Source: Musa acuminata AAA Group (Eukaryota; Streptophyta; Magnoliopsida; Zingiberales; Musaceae). From it: 64,000 nucleotides of DNA. Below are positions 35,231 through 45,620 of this stretch, piece after piece. The number at the start of each line of letters is the position of its first letter. The first letter of the stretch is position 1. The translations under genes and the position numbers were made by a program. The notes below the pieces were generated by a model. The model ran no database searches. It had not been told where the DNA came from and saw only the letters and a list, made by a program, of their open reading frames with translations. The stretch lies in assembly GCF_036884655.1 (NCBI RefSeq), contig NC_088356.1, forward strand, positions 10,426,001-10,490,000, written 5' to 3'.

Positions 35231-36020
35231 GAAGGGGTTAGGTTTTTTGGGCAAAAAGACAATTTTGCCCTTGTGAATTTCAGAAATTCCATTTTCTGTC
35301 TTTTATCCAAATTATGAAAATACCCTTAGGAATTCAGAAATTCCCTACATGTCCCTAATTTCAGAAAATATTAATTAATTAAAAGGTTTAGTTGATTACT
35401 ATTTTTATTATTATCTAGTAGTCCTACATAATGATGATTATTTATACATGCGATGTATGATGTGTGGACGAATGATCATGGACCGTGTGATGTGTGTACT
35501 TGTGATTATTATTATTGGGGTCTGTGAGCCTCCATTATATTTCTCGTTTATTGTCGGGCCTGCGTGTCTATGATTAAGTTGTAATCACATGAGGAGGCGT
35601 AGCGGGAGCGTGGATGCGATAGCGAAACCCATGAGACGGACGATCGTGATGCATGAAGATGCATCGAGATGTCGATGGAGCCGACGAGGACGAGATGGAC
35701 GATCACAGGGTATGAAGATGCACCGTTGCATACATAGATCTTGATGTGAGTGATTAGGCCCATTGGCTCGGGCCTAATCACATTAGGTTGTAGTCCATGA
35801 TCATCTAGTGTGATTGCTACTGCACATACTAGATATGTATATATATTTGCATGCGATGTAGATATATATTAAATATGTATATGTGTGACATGTCATATTA
35901 GGAGACCAAATCATAGAAACATCTCTCGATAATATTAAGTCGGTAAACGTGAGGCAATTAGATTGACCCATGTGGTCTTCCATCGTTATAAGTAGGAACC
36001 GATTTCCGGTGTAGGTTGAG

Positions 36021-36313
36021 TTGGTCGAGTCCCTCGAGACTCACCTATATCGTCATTCGCTATCTTGCTTACGACATAGAGATGTCACCGGTGACCTGAG
36101 GACATGGTATGCTTGGTCGAGTCCCTCGAGGGTATATCATCAAATCAGACTCATCTTGTAACGAAGGTGTTGACTTAACCGAGCATCATGGTTGGTCGAG
36201 TCTCTCGAGACCATGGTGATTCGGAGGCCGAACAGGACGGGAATCATAAGGAGTTGTGATCGGTAAGAGTTGCCTACCTTTTAGGCTTAGTGTGATTGGT
36301 CGAGTCCCTCGAG
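36021..36313 (+). repeat. Four spaced copies of an 18-bp motif before gag
   Basis: TTGGTCGAGTCCCTCGAG occurs at 36021, 36113, 36192 (one change) and 36296, spaced 92, 79 and 104 bp. The motif holds an inverted repeat (TCGAG-TCC-CTCGA). It is followed in three cases by a base run that extends the palindrome (GAGACTC, GAGGGTA, GAGACCA). The intervening sequences are not obviously repeated. It lies in the untranslated leader about 200-490 bp before the gag ATG. Confidence 0.9.
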
Positions 36314-36507
36314 GTTACACTAAGACACTGATTGAATCTGATCCCCACTAGAAGTCTGCCGGAGACTTCCGTTTCACGTGCTGAGGGTGTCGCGTGACTC
36401 GCTAGTAAAATAGTTGGAGCATATTAAGATAGAAGTCCATATCTTGATAGTTTATTTCTTGCAAAATCTGCATGTTATTCATTTTTGTTGCATCTTTATT
36501 TCAGAAA

Positions 36508-37330
36508 ATGTCGCTTTCAAATCCCTTACGTGGCATACTTGTTATCAACTGCCTCACTGGTCCAAATTATACAGATTGGCTCCGTAACTTGAGAATTGTT
36601 CTCACGGCGGAGAAAATTGTGTACGTCCTTGATACAGTGATGCCTATGCCCGAATAAGGGGCAAGCGAGGATGAGATCGCTCGCTACGTAAAGTACATTG
36701 ATGACTCCACTCTTACTCAGTGCTATATGTTGGGCTCTATGACTCCTGAGTTACAGAGACAACATGAAAAGATGGATGCCAGATCCATTCTACTATATGT
36801 CCGCAAATTATTTGAGGAACAGGGAAGCACTCAACGATATGAGATATCCAAGAGCCTCTTCCGCGCTAGGATGACTGAGGGGACATCGGTTCAGAACCAT
36901 GTCCTAAAGATGATTGAGTGGATAGAAAAACTCACAGGTCTAAGAATGGTCCTAGAGGATAACTTGTGTGTGGACATTGTGCTTTAGTCCCTACCAGATT
37001 CCTTTTCACAGTTCATAATGAATTTTAATATGAACAAGCTTGATGTGACTCTCCCAAAGCTCCTCAATATGTTGAGGGAGGCAGAGAGTACTATTAAGAA
37101 AGAGAAGCCAGTTCTCTACACCGGTGAGACCAGAAAGAAAAGAAAAGCAAAAAGGTCCCTTAAGAAGGGAAAGGGCAAGGGCAGACCAAGTAAAGCAAAG
37201 GTTGCTAAGAAAGACCCAGCAAAGGACAAAGGCCAGTGCTTCCACTGTGGCAAAGATAGGCACTAGAAGAGGAACTGCAAATAGTACCTTACAGAAAGGG
37301 CGAAACAAAAGCTTGGTGAAGCTTCAGGTA
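36508..37330 (+). pseudogene. Copia gag with three nonsense codons
   Basis: The ATG at 36508 follows the leader. The capsid-type domain runs MSLSNPLRG... with GPNYTDWLRNLRIVL, then SLFRARMTEGTSVQNHVLKM. A basic region and zinc knuckle CFHCGKDRH-xKRNC follow at about 37240-37285. Stops: TAA near 36655, TAG near 36987 (expected CAG) and TAG in the knuckle at 37264-37266 (expected TGG or TAC). Not functional. Confidence 0.9.
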
Positions 37331-37369
37331 CATTCATGATCAGTCTCCTTTTGTCAGACTCTTATGATA

Positions 37370-40300
37370 ACACATGTGTATTGGATACCGGTAGTGCTTA
37401 TCATATATGCAATTCGTTGTAGGTTCTGGCAAGGCCTAGAAGACTAGAAAGAGGCGAGATGGACCTCAAGATGGGTAATGGAGCAAAAGTTGTTGTAGTA
37501 GTTGTTGGCGAGGTCGCCCTACATCTGCCTGGTGGAGCTTTTATTGCATTAGATGCATGTTATTTTGTTCCTTCTATTATCAAAAACATTATCTCCATTT
37601 CATGTTTGACAGTTAGTGGATATAAATTAGTTTTTGAGAACAATGGTTGTTCGATATTATTAGATGATAAGATCATCACGAAAGGAACATTGCATAATGG
37701 TTTATTTATGCTAGACACTACTCCACATATCATGAATGTAAATGTGTCCAAGAGGAAACGAGATGAGATGAACAGTGCATACCTGTGACATTGTAGACTA
37801 TGTCACATCCATGAAGGAAGGATTCGAAAGTTGTTAAATGATAGATATCTAGATCCGTTCGACTATGTGTCATATGCAACTTGCGAGCCTTACCTTCGTG
37901 GAAAACTGACCAACTATCCATTTAATGGAACTGGAGAGAGAGCCACTAAGCTGTTGGAACTTATACATAGTGATGTATGTGGACCCATGTCAACTCATGT
38001 CATTGGTGGTTACTCCTACTTCATTACCTTTACTGATGATTTCTCAAGGTATGGATATGTGTACTTAATGAAGTACAAGTCCGAGGCCTTTGAGAAATTT
38101 AGAAAGTATAAGAATGAGGTGGAGAACCAGACTGGAAAGAGTATCAAAACTCTTCGATCAGATCGATGATGTGAGTACTTAAGTATAGAGTTTACTCAGT
38201 TCCTTAAGGACCATGGGATATTATCTCAATGGAAACCTCCTTATACACCTCAACTCAATGGTGTCTCTGAAAGGAGAAATCGTACGCTATTAGACATGGT
38301 ACGGTTCATGATGAGTTTCGCTGACCTACCCATTTCATTCTGGGGATATGCCCTAGAAACCGTAGCTTACCTTCTAAATAGAGTTCCAACTAAGTCGGTA
38401 GTGTCTACACCATATGAGATATGGAAAGGGAAGAAGCCTGATCTTAAGGTTGTTAAGATTTGGGGCTGCCCTGCCCACGTTAAAAGATACAACCCCGATA
38501 AGTTAGAATCGAGAACAGAGCGATGCAAATTTGTGGGATACCCCAAGGAAACTTGTGGGTATTATTTCTATCATCTCGAGGACCAAAAGGTCTTTGTAGC
38601 TAAGAGAGCAGTGTTCCTTGAGAAGGAACATATTCTTAGCGGAGATAGTGGGAGCATGATAGAGTTGAGCGAGTTTGGAGAACCAAGCTCAGGCACCACT
38701 CTACAACCCGAGTCTGTTCAGGTACCTAATACACAAGTTTCAACTTTACGTAGATCTGGCAGGGTATCCCATCCTCCTGAGAGATATGTGGGACATATTA
38801 GAGGAGAGGATGCTGAGGATATTGATCCTCAGACCTACGAGGAGGCTATTATGAGTATAGACTCCGAGAAGTGGCAAGAAGCCATGAATTCTGAGATGGA
38901 TTCTATGTACTCCAACAAGGTTTGGAACCTAGTTGATGTGTCCGAAGGTATTGTACCCATCGGTTGCAAGTGGATCTTTAAGAAAAAGATTGGAGTAGAT
39001 GGAAAGGTAGAGACCTATAAAACAAGGCTAATGGCTAAGGGGTATCGTCAAAGGCAAGGTGTTGACTATGACGAAACATTCTCACCCGTAGCAATGCTAA
39101 AATCCATCAGAATTCTATTGGCTATTGCAGCACACTATGATTATGAGATTTGATAAATGGATGTGAAAACCGCATTCCTCAATGGGAACCTTGAGGAGGA
39201 GGTGTATATGATACAACCTGAGGGATTCGTGTCCAAGAACTGCCCAAATAAGGTGTGTAGGTTGCTTAGATCCATTTATGGACTAAAGCAAGCTTCCCGA
39301 AGTTGGAACATAAGATTTGATGAGGCAATCAGATCTTATGACTTCGTTAAGAACGAAGATGAGCCTTGTGTGTACAGGAAGGTAAGTGGGAGCGCTATCA
39401 CCTTTTTGGTGTTATATGTGGATGACATCCTGATCATCGGGAATGACATAAGAATGTTATCCACAGTAAAGACTTAATTATCTAGACACTTCTCCATGAA
39501 GGACTTAGGGGAAACATCCTATATCTTGGGGATTCGGATCTATAGAGATAGATCCAAGAGGATGCTTGGCTTATCCCAATCCATGTACATAGAAACCATT
39601 GTCAAAAGGTTTGGCATGGAAAATTCCAAGAGAGGTCTCATACCGATGAGACATGGGATATCGCTTTCTACGAGTATGTCCCCCAAAGACTCCAGAAGAA
39701 AGGGCAAACATGGATATGATACCTTATGCCTCAGCAATAGGGTCTATCATGTATGTCATGCTATGTACTAGGCCTGATATAGCGCATGCTCTGAGTGTCA
39801 CGAGCAGGTATCAAGCAGATCCAGGCTTGGAGCACTGCAAAGCAGTAAAGTGTATCCTTAAGTACTTGAGAAGGACTAAGGATCTTTTACTAGTATATGA
39901 AGGTAGTAGCTTTAAGGTTGAAGGCTACACAGACTCAAGTTTTCAGTCTGATGTCGATGATAACAAGTCAAATTCGGGGTACGTGTACACCTTGAATGGA
40001 GGGGCAGTGTGCTGGAAGAGTTTCAAGTAAGATACTACTGCTAACTCGACCATAAAGGCGGAGTACATTGTTGCATCAGATGCAGCAAAGGAGGGAGTCT
40101 GAGTGAAGAAGTTCATCACAGATTTGGGAGTCGTACCGGGTAGCGAGGAGTCGATCTCCTTATATTGCGACAACAACGAGGCGATTGCTCAAGCGAAGGA
40201 ACCCATGTCTCATCAGAAATCTAAGCATGTTCTGAGGAAGTTCCACCTTATCAGAGAAATCGTAACCCGAGGAGATGTAGCAGTGGAAAGAGTTCCATCC

Positions 40301-40402
40301 GAAAATAACATTGCAGATCCACTGATAAAGTCGTTGTCTCAGATTGTCTTTGAGCGTCACAGGGGTCTGATGGGGATCAGACACATAGGTGATTGGCTTT
40401 AG
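37370..40402 (+). pseudogene. Copia pol: protease, integrase, reverse transcriptase, RNase H
   Basis: Domains in order: protease active site VLDTGSAYHIC (about 37378), pre-integrase (37460-37880), integrase core (LLELIHSDVCGPM near 37955, FTDDFSRYGYVYLMKY, then PYTPQLNGVSERRNRT near 38240), RT (38880-39770; [41 protein letters not shown] near 39412), RNase H (39780-40400; GYTDSSFQSDVDDNKS, NIADPLIKSLSQ). Stops occur at about 37421, 37786, 38166, 39151-39156, 39475, 40028 and 40100. Most are single transitions from Trp or Gln codons. All catalytic landmarks can still be read. Confidence 0.93.
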
Positions 40403-40416
40403 GTCAAGTGAGAGAT

Positions 40417-42015
40417 TGCTAGTCATAGGTGCCCAGCAAGCCAATCACGTGAGTGATGGCACGTGTGACTTGATACAAAATCTTTTTGCTTATTATATTA
40501 TGGCATATATCACTTTATAACTATTGTATATATGCATATATATATTGAGATGTCCTTGGATTTGTGCAATGGGAATCGGATCGTGATGAGATCACGATAA
40601 TGAGATCGATTCACCTTTAACACAGATCCTAAATAATCCCGATCATAGGTTACTCGAGAGGGACATCGTGATAACTGGACAAACTGGTGTTCCGTATACC
40701 CGTCCATATGATGGATGCAGTTGGTCTCATAGTTGCTCGTGTAGGGACACTAGGGATACAATACAGGTGCTTATTGGAGAATGAGTTCATTGATTGATCC
40801 GCTTACGGAATGCTGGATGGTTGATGATGCCTTATTGTCAGATAGCAATTCCGTAGTCCTAGTAGTCTATCTGGTCCTTAGACTTGAGACACCAAGGATG
40901 TCATGTATGAGTGCTCCACTTTTTGATACCAGACTTATAGGTTTGGTTGTCCCAGATCTAGTACAGCTGGTCAATGGGAGTGGTAGTCGACCTTACGAGG
41001 GCTATTGAGTGTCGACAGAGGATCATCCACTCTCGGCGTCATGAGAGGAATATCCCATGTGTTCTTGCTCAAACAAATCCTTGGCTAGGGTCATTCGGAT
41101 TGAGAGAGAAAGAGTTCTCCGGGAGAATCTGAATAGAGCAAGACTCGAGTAGAAACCGTATGGGTCTGACAGCACCATGCTCGATATACGATCTCTGGGA
41201 TATTAGATGGATGAGGGACTATAGGTACACGGTAACTGAGGATAGACATGTCTAATGGATTAGATTCCCCTGTATCGTATGGGGACTACGGCGTAGTGGC
41301 CTAGTACGTCCGTAGTCGATGAGTCAAGTGAATTATTACAAAGATAATAATTCACTAAGTTAGAAGGAGTTCTGACATGTATGACTCACGGCCGGCTCGA
41401 TATTGGGCCTAGAGGGTCGCACACATATGGTAGGCATTGCGATGAGTAGAGGTTCGGATATGAGATATCGACGGAGCCCTTGTCTTATTGGATATCCAAT
41501 AAGCCCATGAATAATTGGATCCCATGGACGAGATCCAATAAGAGCCCATGAGAGATTATTAGATAGAGATCCACTAATCTAAAAGGCTTGGGTTATTGGA
41601 TGCAGATCCAATACCCACTAGGGGAGGATCCATTAGGGTTTGACAGGGGACCTCTATAAATAGGAGGGATTCAGAGCCTCATAGGCTTGAGCCTTTGCTT
41701 GCCTCTCTTATTCTCCTCCCCCTCTCCACCTCAGAGCAGGCCTAGAGATTTGAGGAGCGTCGTCGCAGCCCTACTGTGTGGATCACCGCTAGAGAGGAGG
41801 ACGCTTGACCTCCTTCACCCTCTCCTAAGGATCTGTAAGGAAACAAGGATATACAATCTCCCTAGGTAACACAATCTACTCTATACGCAGTTTTAAGTTT
41901 CGCGGATTTTGCGCACCAATCTTCACACGACGACGAACATCTATTTAGGAATCAGGGATTTTGTTTTCTTGTTCTTCCGCTGCGTATGTGATGTCGGCCC
42001 CGATATTTCCCAACA
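40417..42015 (+). repeat. 3' LTR of the full-length Copia
   Basis: 1599 bp, TGCTAGTCAT...TTCCCAACA, preceded by a purine-rich tract (AGGTCAAGTGAGAGAT) and followed by the TSD AGTTT. Confidence 0.93.
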
Positions 42016-42445
42016 AGTTTTGCATCTCCGTTCAGATACATGGTTGCTATGGAAACTTTGGTTTCTTCATAATCAGGCCTCGTAGCTCAAAAGTATTGCT
42101 CCATGTCGAATAGAAAATTCTCGAGCTCTTTGGCATCTTTGGCCCCTCCATAACCATGAGGCTCGGTGCCCTCAAGTTTTATGGCGGCGCAACGTGGGTG
42201 TTGCTTTTTCCCGCATTTAGTGCTTTTATGAGCATGGTCACCCTCGAAGTGAGTTCCGCCACAACTTCTTGCAAGTGTTGTACGGAGTCTTTGGTGTCAT
42301 CAGACAATCTGTCGACTAGGGCCTCAACATTATCGATCCTGGACTCTGCTTCTTCTTGCGATCTTTCTACCCCAACAAGCCTTTGTTGGCCATGGTAGAG
42401 TTCCTCCAAGCTCGCTTCAAGAACATCCAAGCAGGTTTCCGCCAT
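42016..42445 (-). pseudogene. Gypsy gag, N-terminal part
   Basis: Minus strand from the ATG at 42443-42445: an acidic coiled-coil N-terminus (LEASLEELYHGQQRL, VERSQEEAESRID) typical of plant gypsy gag, then the start of the capsid domain (KELENFLFDMEQYF) and ATMYLNGDAK up to the Copia insertion. A TGA within this last part (expected CGA) interrupts it. Confidence 0.88.
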
Positions 42446-42732
42446 TGTATCTCCTTGTGATTCTTTTTCCCAGTTGGCGCTCCAAATTGCACCTCCTTCG
42501 CTCACACAAATTAGCCAACTTCTCGCTCATCATGTTCACTACCGCGCTCCTCTTGAGCAGCTCCAATAGCATGAGAGCGAGTGTGCATATGCAGCCCACC
42601 TGCGGTTGCTTGGGGCAAGGGTTTGGCTTGCCCCGTCTTGCTTGATTCGCCATGATGCTTTGCCATGGCGAAGTTGCGAAGTTCCTTCATTGCTCGCTCG
42701 AAGTGCTTGCCCGCTCTAATACCACATTATCA

Positions 42733-43138
42733 TGGCCTTAGTTGGAATTGCCTAAGGCGTGAGGCACCGTTGCGGCAAAGACGCAAACTTAGCTTGCGTT
42801 GCCTACGTCGCGAGGCAACCTTGCAGCAAAGACGCAAACTTAGCTTGCATTGCCTAAGTCGCGCTTCGCCCTTATGATTTGTGTCCGCAAAGATCAACCC
42901 ACTTGTAACCTCTCACAGGTCCCGAAGGACCTATAAAAAGAGAAAATTGATTAGTTCGAAGAATGATCGATAGACAAGTCCCGACATCTTGCGAAAAAGG
43001 GAAGCTTTACAAGCAATTCAACGAGCACCTTGCATGCATAAGAGAAAAGAGGGAGAGGGGGAAAACAAGGACTTTAGAAGGTTGAACGAACAGCTGCAAG
43101 TCCACAAACAGCTGCTCACTGAGTGTCGTGCGTTGACA
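42733..43138 (-). repeat. 5' LTR of the gypsy remnant
   Basis: About 406 bp with TG/CA ends. A primer-site-like sequence (minus TGGTATTAGAGC, 42713-42724) follows on the minus strand. Inside is a short direct repeat, GGCAAAGACGCAAACTTAGC at about 42773 and 42831 (units of about 58 bp). The exact edges are uncertain by a few bases. Confidence 0.65.
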
Positions 43139-44175
43139 ATTTGGTTATCGACTAATAAAAAAAAATTATTTATGATGATATTATTTAAGTGATACATTAA
43201 TCGAATGGACTCTCTAAATTACTTATCATAGATCCTCTATTCTCGTTTATAAATAAATAAGACATCAATAGGATTCAATATGATATTACATAATACAATA
43301 TGATGCTATATTACAAATCTATTATCGTCTTTTCTTCAATCATTATTCTATCGCTCGTAGTGACCCTATGAAGAATAGGAAAAGATGAGTTAACGAATGA
43401 CTTTTTTCGTAGATAGATGTTGTTATGTTCTATAAATCAAACTATGAAGTACATTCTACGAATCAAACAAATAAATGTATTTTGAATAGCAACAAAATTT
43501 ACATACATCTAATTTTATTTCTATAGATATTTGATTTCATATTAAAATTATTTAGTATAATGGTATAATTATAATTTTATGCTTATAATTAGTATCAACA
43601 TCCTTTGTTTGGTGCTATTGATGTATTTTTCTATCTCGTTCATTCTATCATTGAGATCATAGGACAAGACATTATAGGGAGTTGTAGGTGGTAACGTGGA
43701 TTGTTGTTGACGATATCTCGCTCTTATATAAAATGTGTGTGATAATTATATAAAATAAATTTAATACCAGAATCTGAAATCAAATATCTAGAGATAAAAA
43801 ATTGGATGTGTGTACATTTCGTTGCAATTCAAAATGCATTTATTTGTTTGATTTGTAGAATGCACTTTATAATTCGATTCATAGAACATAATAACATCGA
43901 TATAGGAAAAAAAGTAATACTCGTTAACTCCTCTTTTCCTATCTTTCATAAGGCTACTATGAGTGATAGAATAATGATCGAATGAAGTCGATAATAGATT
44001 TATAATATTGCATCGTATTGTATCATATAATATCATATTGAGTCCAATTAATATCTTGTTTATTTATAAGTGAGAATAGAGGATCTATGATAAGTAATTT
44101 TGAAAGTCCCTTCGATCAATGTATCACTTAAATAATCATACCATAAATGAACTTTTTATTAGTTGTTAACCAAAT
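43139..44175. mobile_element. Foldback/MITE-like element with about 370-bp inverted repeats
   Basis: The left arm (43139-43510) and right arm (43795-44175) are imperfect inverted copies: ATTTGGTTA..ACTAATAAAA at the left end pairs with TTTTATTAGTTGTTAACCAAAT at the right. Inside, AAGTGATACATTAATCGAA pairs with TTCGATCAATGTATCACTT and ATAGATCCTCTATTCTC with GAGAATAGAGGATCTAT. The 280-bp spacer is AT-rich and non-coding. There is no transposase. It looks like a non-autonomous DNA transposon with long TIRs. The left end abuts the gypsy LTR, so TSDs cannot be judged. Confidence 0.8.
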
Positions 44176-44834
44176 CTAATATTAATTTTAATATATCTTA
44201 TTTAATTAAATAGAATCTCATAGGATAGACGAGAAAGATGATATTTTTTTTGTTACTTATTTTTAGATATTTTATGCTACTCTGTATTAATCTAAAATTA
44301 TAAATAACTTTAATATGAATCCAAATAATATCGAATTTGAAATGATTTGTGGCCTAAAATCTAGCTTATGGAGGCAATAAGACCTGGTTTGCCTGTAATC
44401 GAAATTAAGGTGATATAAATTGTTTCCATGAATTTAATTGCTCATCAGTCATTAAGTCAAGATATCAAGATGGAGAGTATGTTAATATAATAGTTTTACA
44501 AATACTCGAGTCTAATTAAGACAAAGGAGGTCATTATCTTCCTCCGACCAATGACTGATGATTTCCAAAGACGACAGATCAAACATCATTACTAACGGAG
44601 GATAGATCTTCTCCACTAATGCAGAAGAATTAGTAGAGCCGCTAACGATCCGTCGGGCTTCGGGCCGAATGGGCCGTTATCATAAATTTAGTTCGATCGA
44701 ACCGTAAAGCGGATTCTAGATCTGGTTCTTGTTCAAAGAAAAAAACCTATACCCCTCTTCTTCCGGTCCTCTTCCCTGTCACTCCGCATGTTCGTCTCCT
44801 TCGATTCTTCTCATTATGTGATTGAAGTACTAGA
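44176..44834 (+). promoter_or_regulatory. Promoter-like sequence of the duplicated RPF1 start
   Basis: GC content rises toward the ATG. GGGCCGAATGGGCCGTTAT at about 44661-44679 contains TGGGCC (site II-type motif), and AAAAACCTATACCCC near 44743 resembles a telo-box. Both motif types are common in promoters of ribosome biogenesis genes. No LTR is present here, so the downstream Copia lost its own promoter. Confidence 0.45.
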
Positions 44835-45074
44835 ATGGGCGGTGTCGGGGGGAAGAGGAAGAAGAAGACAAAAAAGGGGACGGCGCTTCGCTCGATGATC
44901 AAGAATAAGGAGAAGAGGGGCGTCGTCCATGCCAAGCTCAAGCGCGAGAAGAAGATCGAGAAGCGGAAGCAGGCTAAGGTTAAAGATAAACCTTCTACTA
45001 TGGACGATGAAGAATGGGAAGTTCAACATAGAAAAACTATTGCCTATATTAGAAGATGGATGGATATAAACTAG
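44835..45074 (+). pseudogene. RPF1 N-terminus fused in frame to Copia gag
   Basis: Residues 1-48 are the start of plant RPF1 (MGGVGGKRKKK, then [20 protein letters not shown] and KRKQAK). They differ at three positions from the main copy at 54257-54412 over the shared stretch. After the AAG at 44976-44978 the frame passes directly into Copia gag (DKPSTMDDEEWEVQHRKT) and stops at a TAG (45072-45074) inside gag. The junction lies within the RPF1 exon, not at its splice site. The 80-codon product would carry the basic RPF1 tail plus the start of gag. Unlike the main copy, no intron is needed between KRKKK and TKKGT. Confidence 0.85.
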
Positions 45075-45620
45075 CATGAGTATATTTCTGATGAAACCAG
45101 AGCTGATGTTATTTAGCAAAAGTTAGAAAATATTTTTGCGAAAAATACAATGAGAAATAGAATTTCTCTCCTCAAAAGGCTTGTAAATTTGAAGTATAAA
45201 GATGGTGGTAACATTGTTGAGCACATAAGCCTATTTTAGAGTCTTGCAAACAAGTTGGTTCCTCTGAAAATGAATATAGATGATGAGATGCAAGGATTAT
45301 TACTTCTCAGCTCTTTACCAGAAAGTTGGGAAACGTATGTGGTGACAATTTGTAACTCCACGTCGGATGGGACTTTAACTATAGATAAGGTTAAAGACAG
45401 TTTGTTAAATGAAGATGCTAGAAGGAAAGAACATGGTGAATCTTCTTCTGGTGCATTTGTTACTGAAAAACAAGAAAGACGTGGAAGAAGTCATAGTAGA
45501 AATTCACATGGTTATAGAGGAAAATCCAAGTTTAGAAGAGATATCAAATGTTTTCACTATAACAGACCAGGTCACATGAAGAAAGAGTGTAGTTTTGGAA
45601 GTGAGAACAGAATAAAATGA
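44979..45620 (+). pseudogene. Copia gag (truncated, with stops)
   Basis: The capsid-type domain (MDDEEWEVQHRKTIAYIR, ETRADVI, LLLSSLPESWETYV) continues to a basic region and a zinc knuckle in which the second Cys is Tyr (CFHYNRPGHMKKEC). TAG codons at 45072, 45114 and 45237 interrupt it (the latter two look like former TGG and CAG). Confidence 0.88.

Larger units (their letters stand above)
33036..42015 (+). mobile_element. Full-length Copia element with 5-bp TSD, many nonsense codons
   Basis: 8980 bp: 5' LTR 33036-34637, tRNA-Met primer site 34639-34650, GC-rich leader, motif array 36021-36313, gag from 36508, pol to 40402, purine-rich tract before 40417, 3' LTR 40417-42015. The TSD is AGTTT at 33031-33035 and 42016-42020. 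The domain order (gag, protease, integrase, RT, RNase H) is complete and colinear, but more than ten stops interrupt it. The LTRs differ at several percent by eye, so it is older than the 27.8-kb element. Confidence 0.95.
32257..43138 (-). mobile_element. Ty3/gypsy remnant (5' LTR plus gag), split by a full-length Copia
   Basis: On the minus strand: LTR at about 42733-43138, primer site-like TGGTATTAGAGC (42713-42724), gag start at 42445, gag running to 42016 and resuming at 33035 down to about 32257. A Copia element fills 33036-42015. Joining the two flanks with one copy of the 5-bp TSD restores the conserved gag motif GDAKLWW in frame, which proves the nesting. Everything after the gag zinc knuckle (protease, RT, integrase, 3' LTR) is missing. 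Confidence 0.9.

Noticed and set aside
34447..35310. Long Pro/Arg/Ala-rich frames on both strands in the GC-rich block
   Set aside because: Biased composition creates open frames on all strands. No domain is visible and the block lies in an untranslated leader.
39653..40030. Overlapping frames as separate genes in the Copia RNase H region
   Set aside because: They are pieces of one pol frame broken by stops and a small frameshift.
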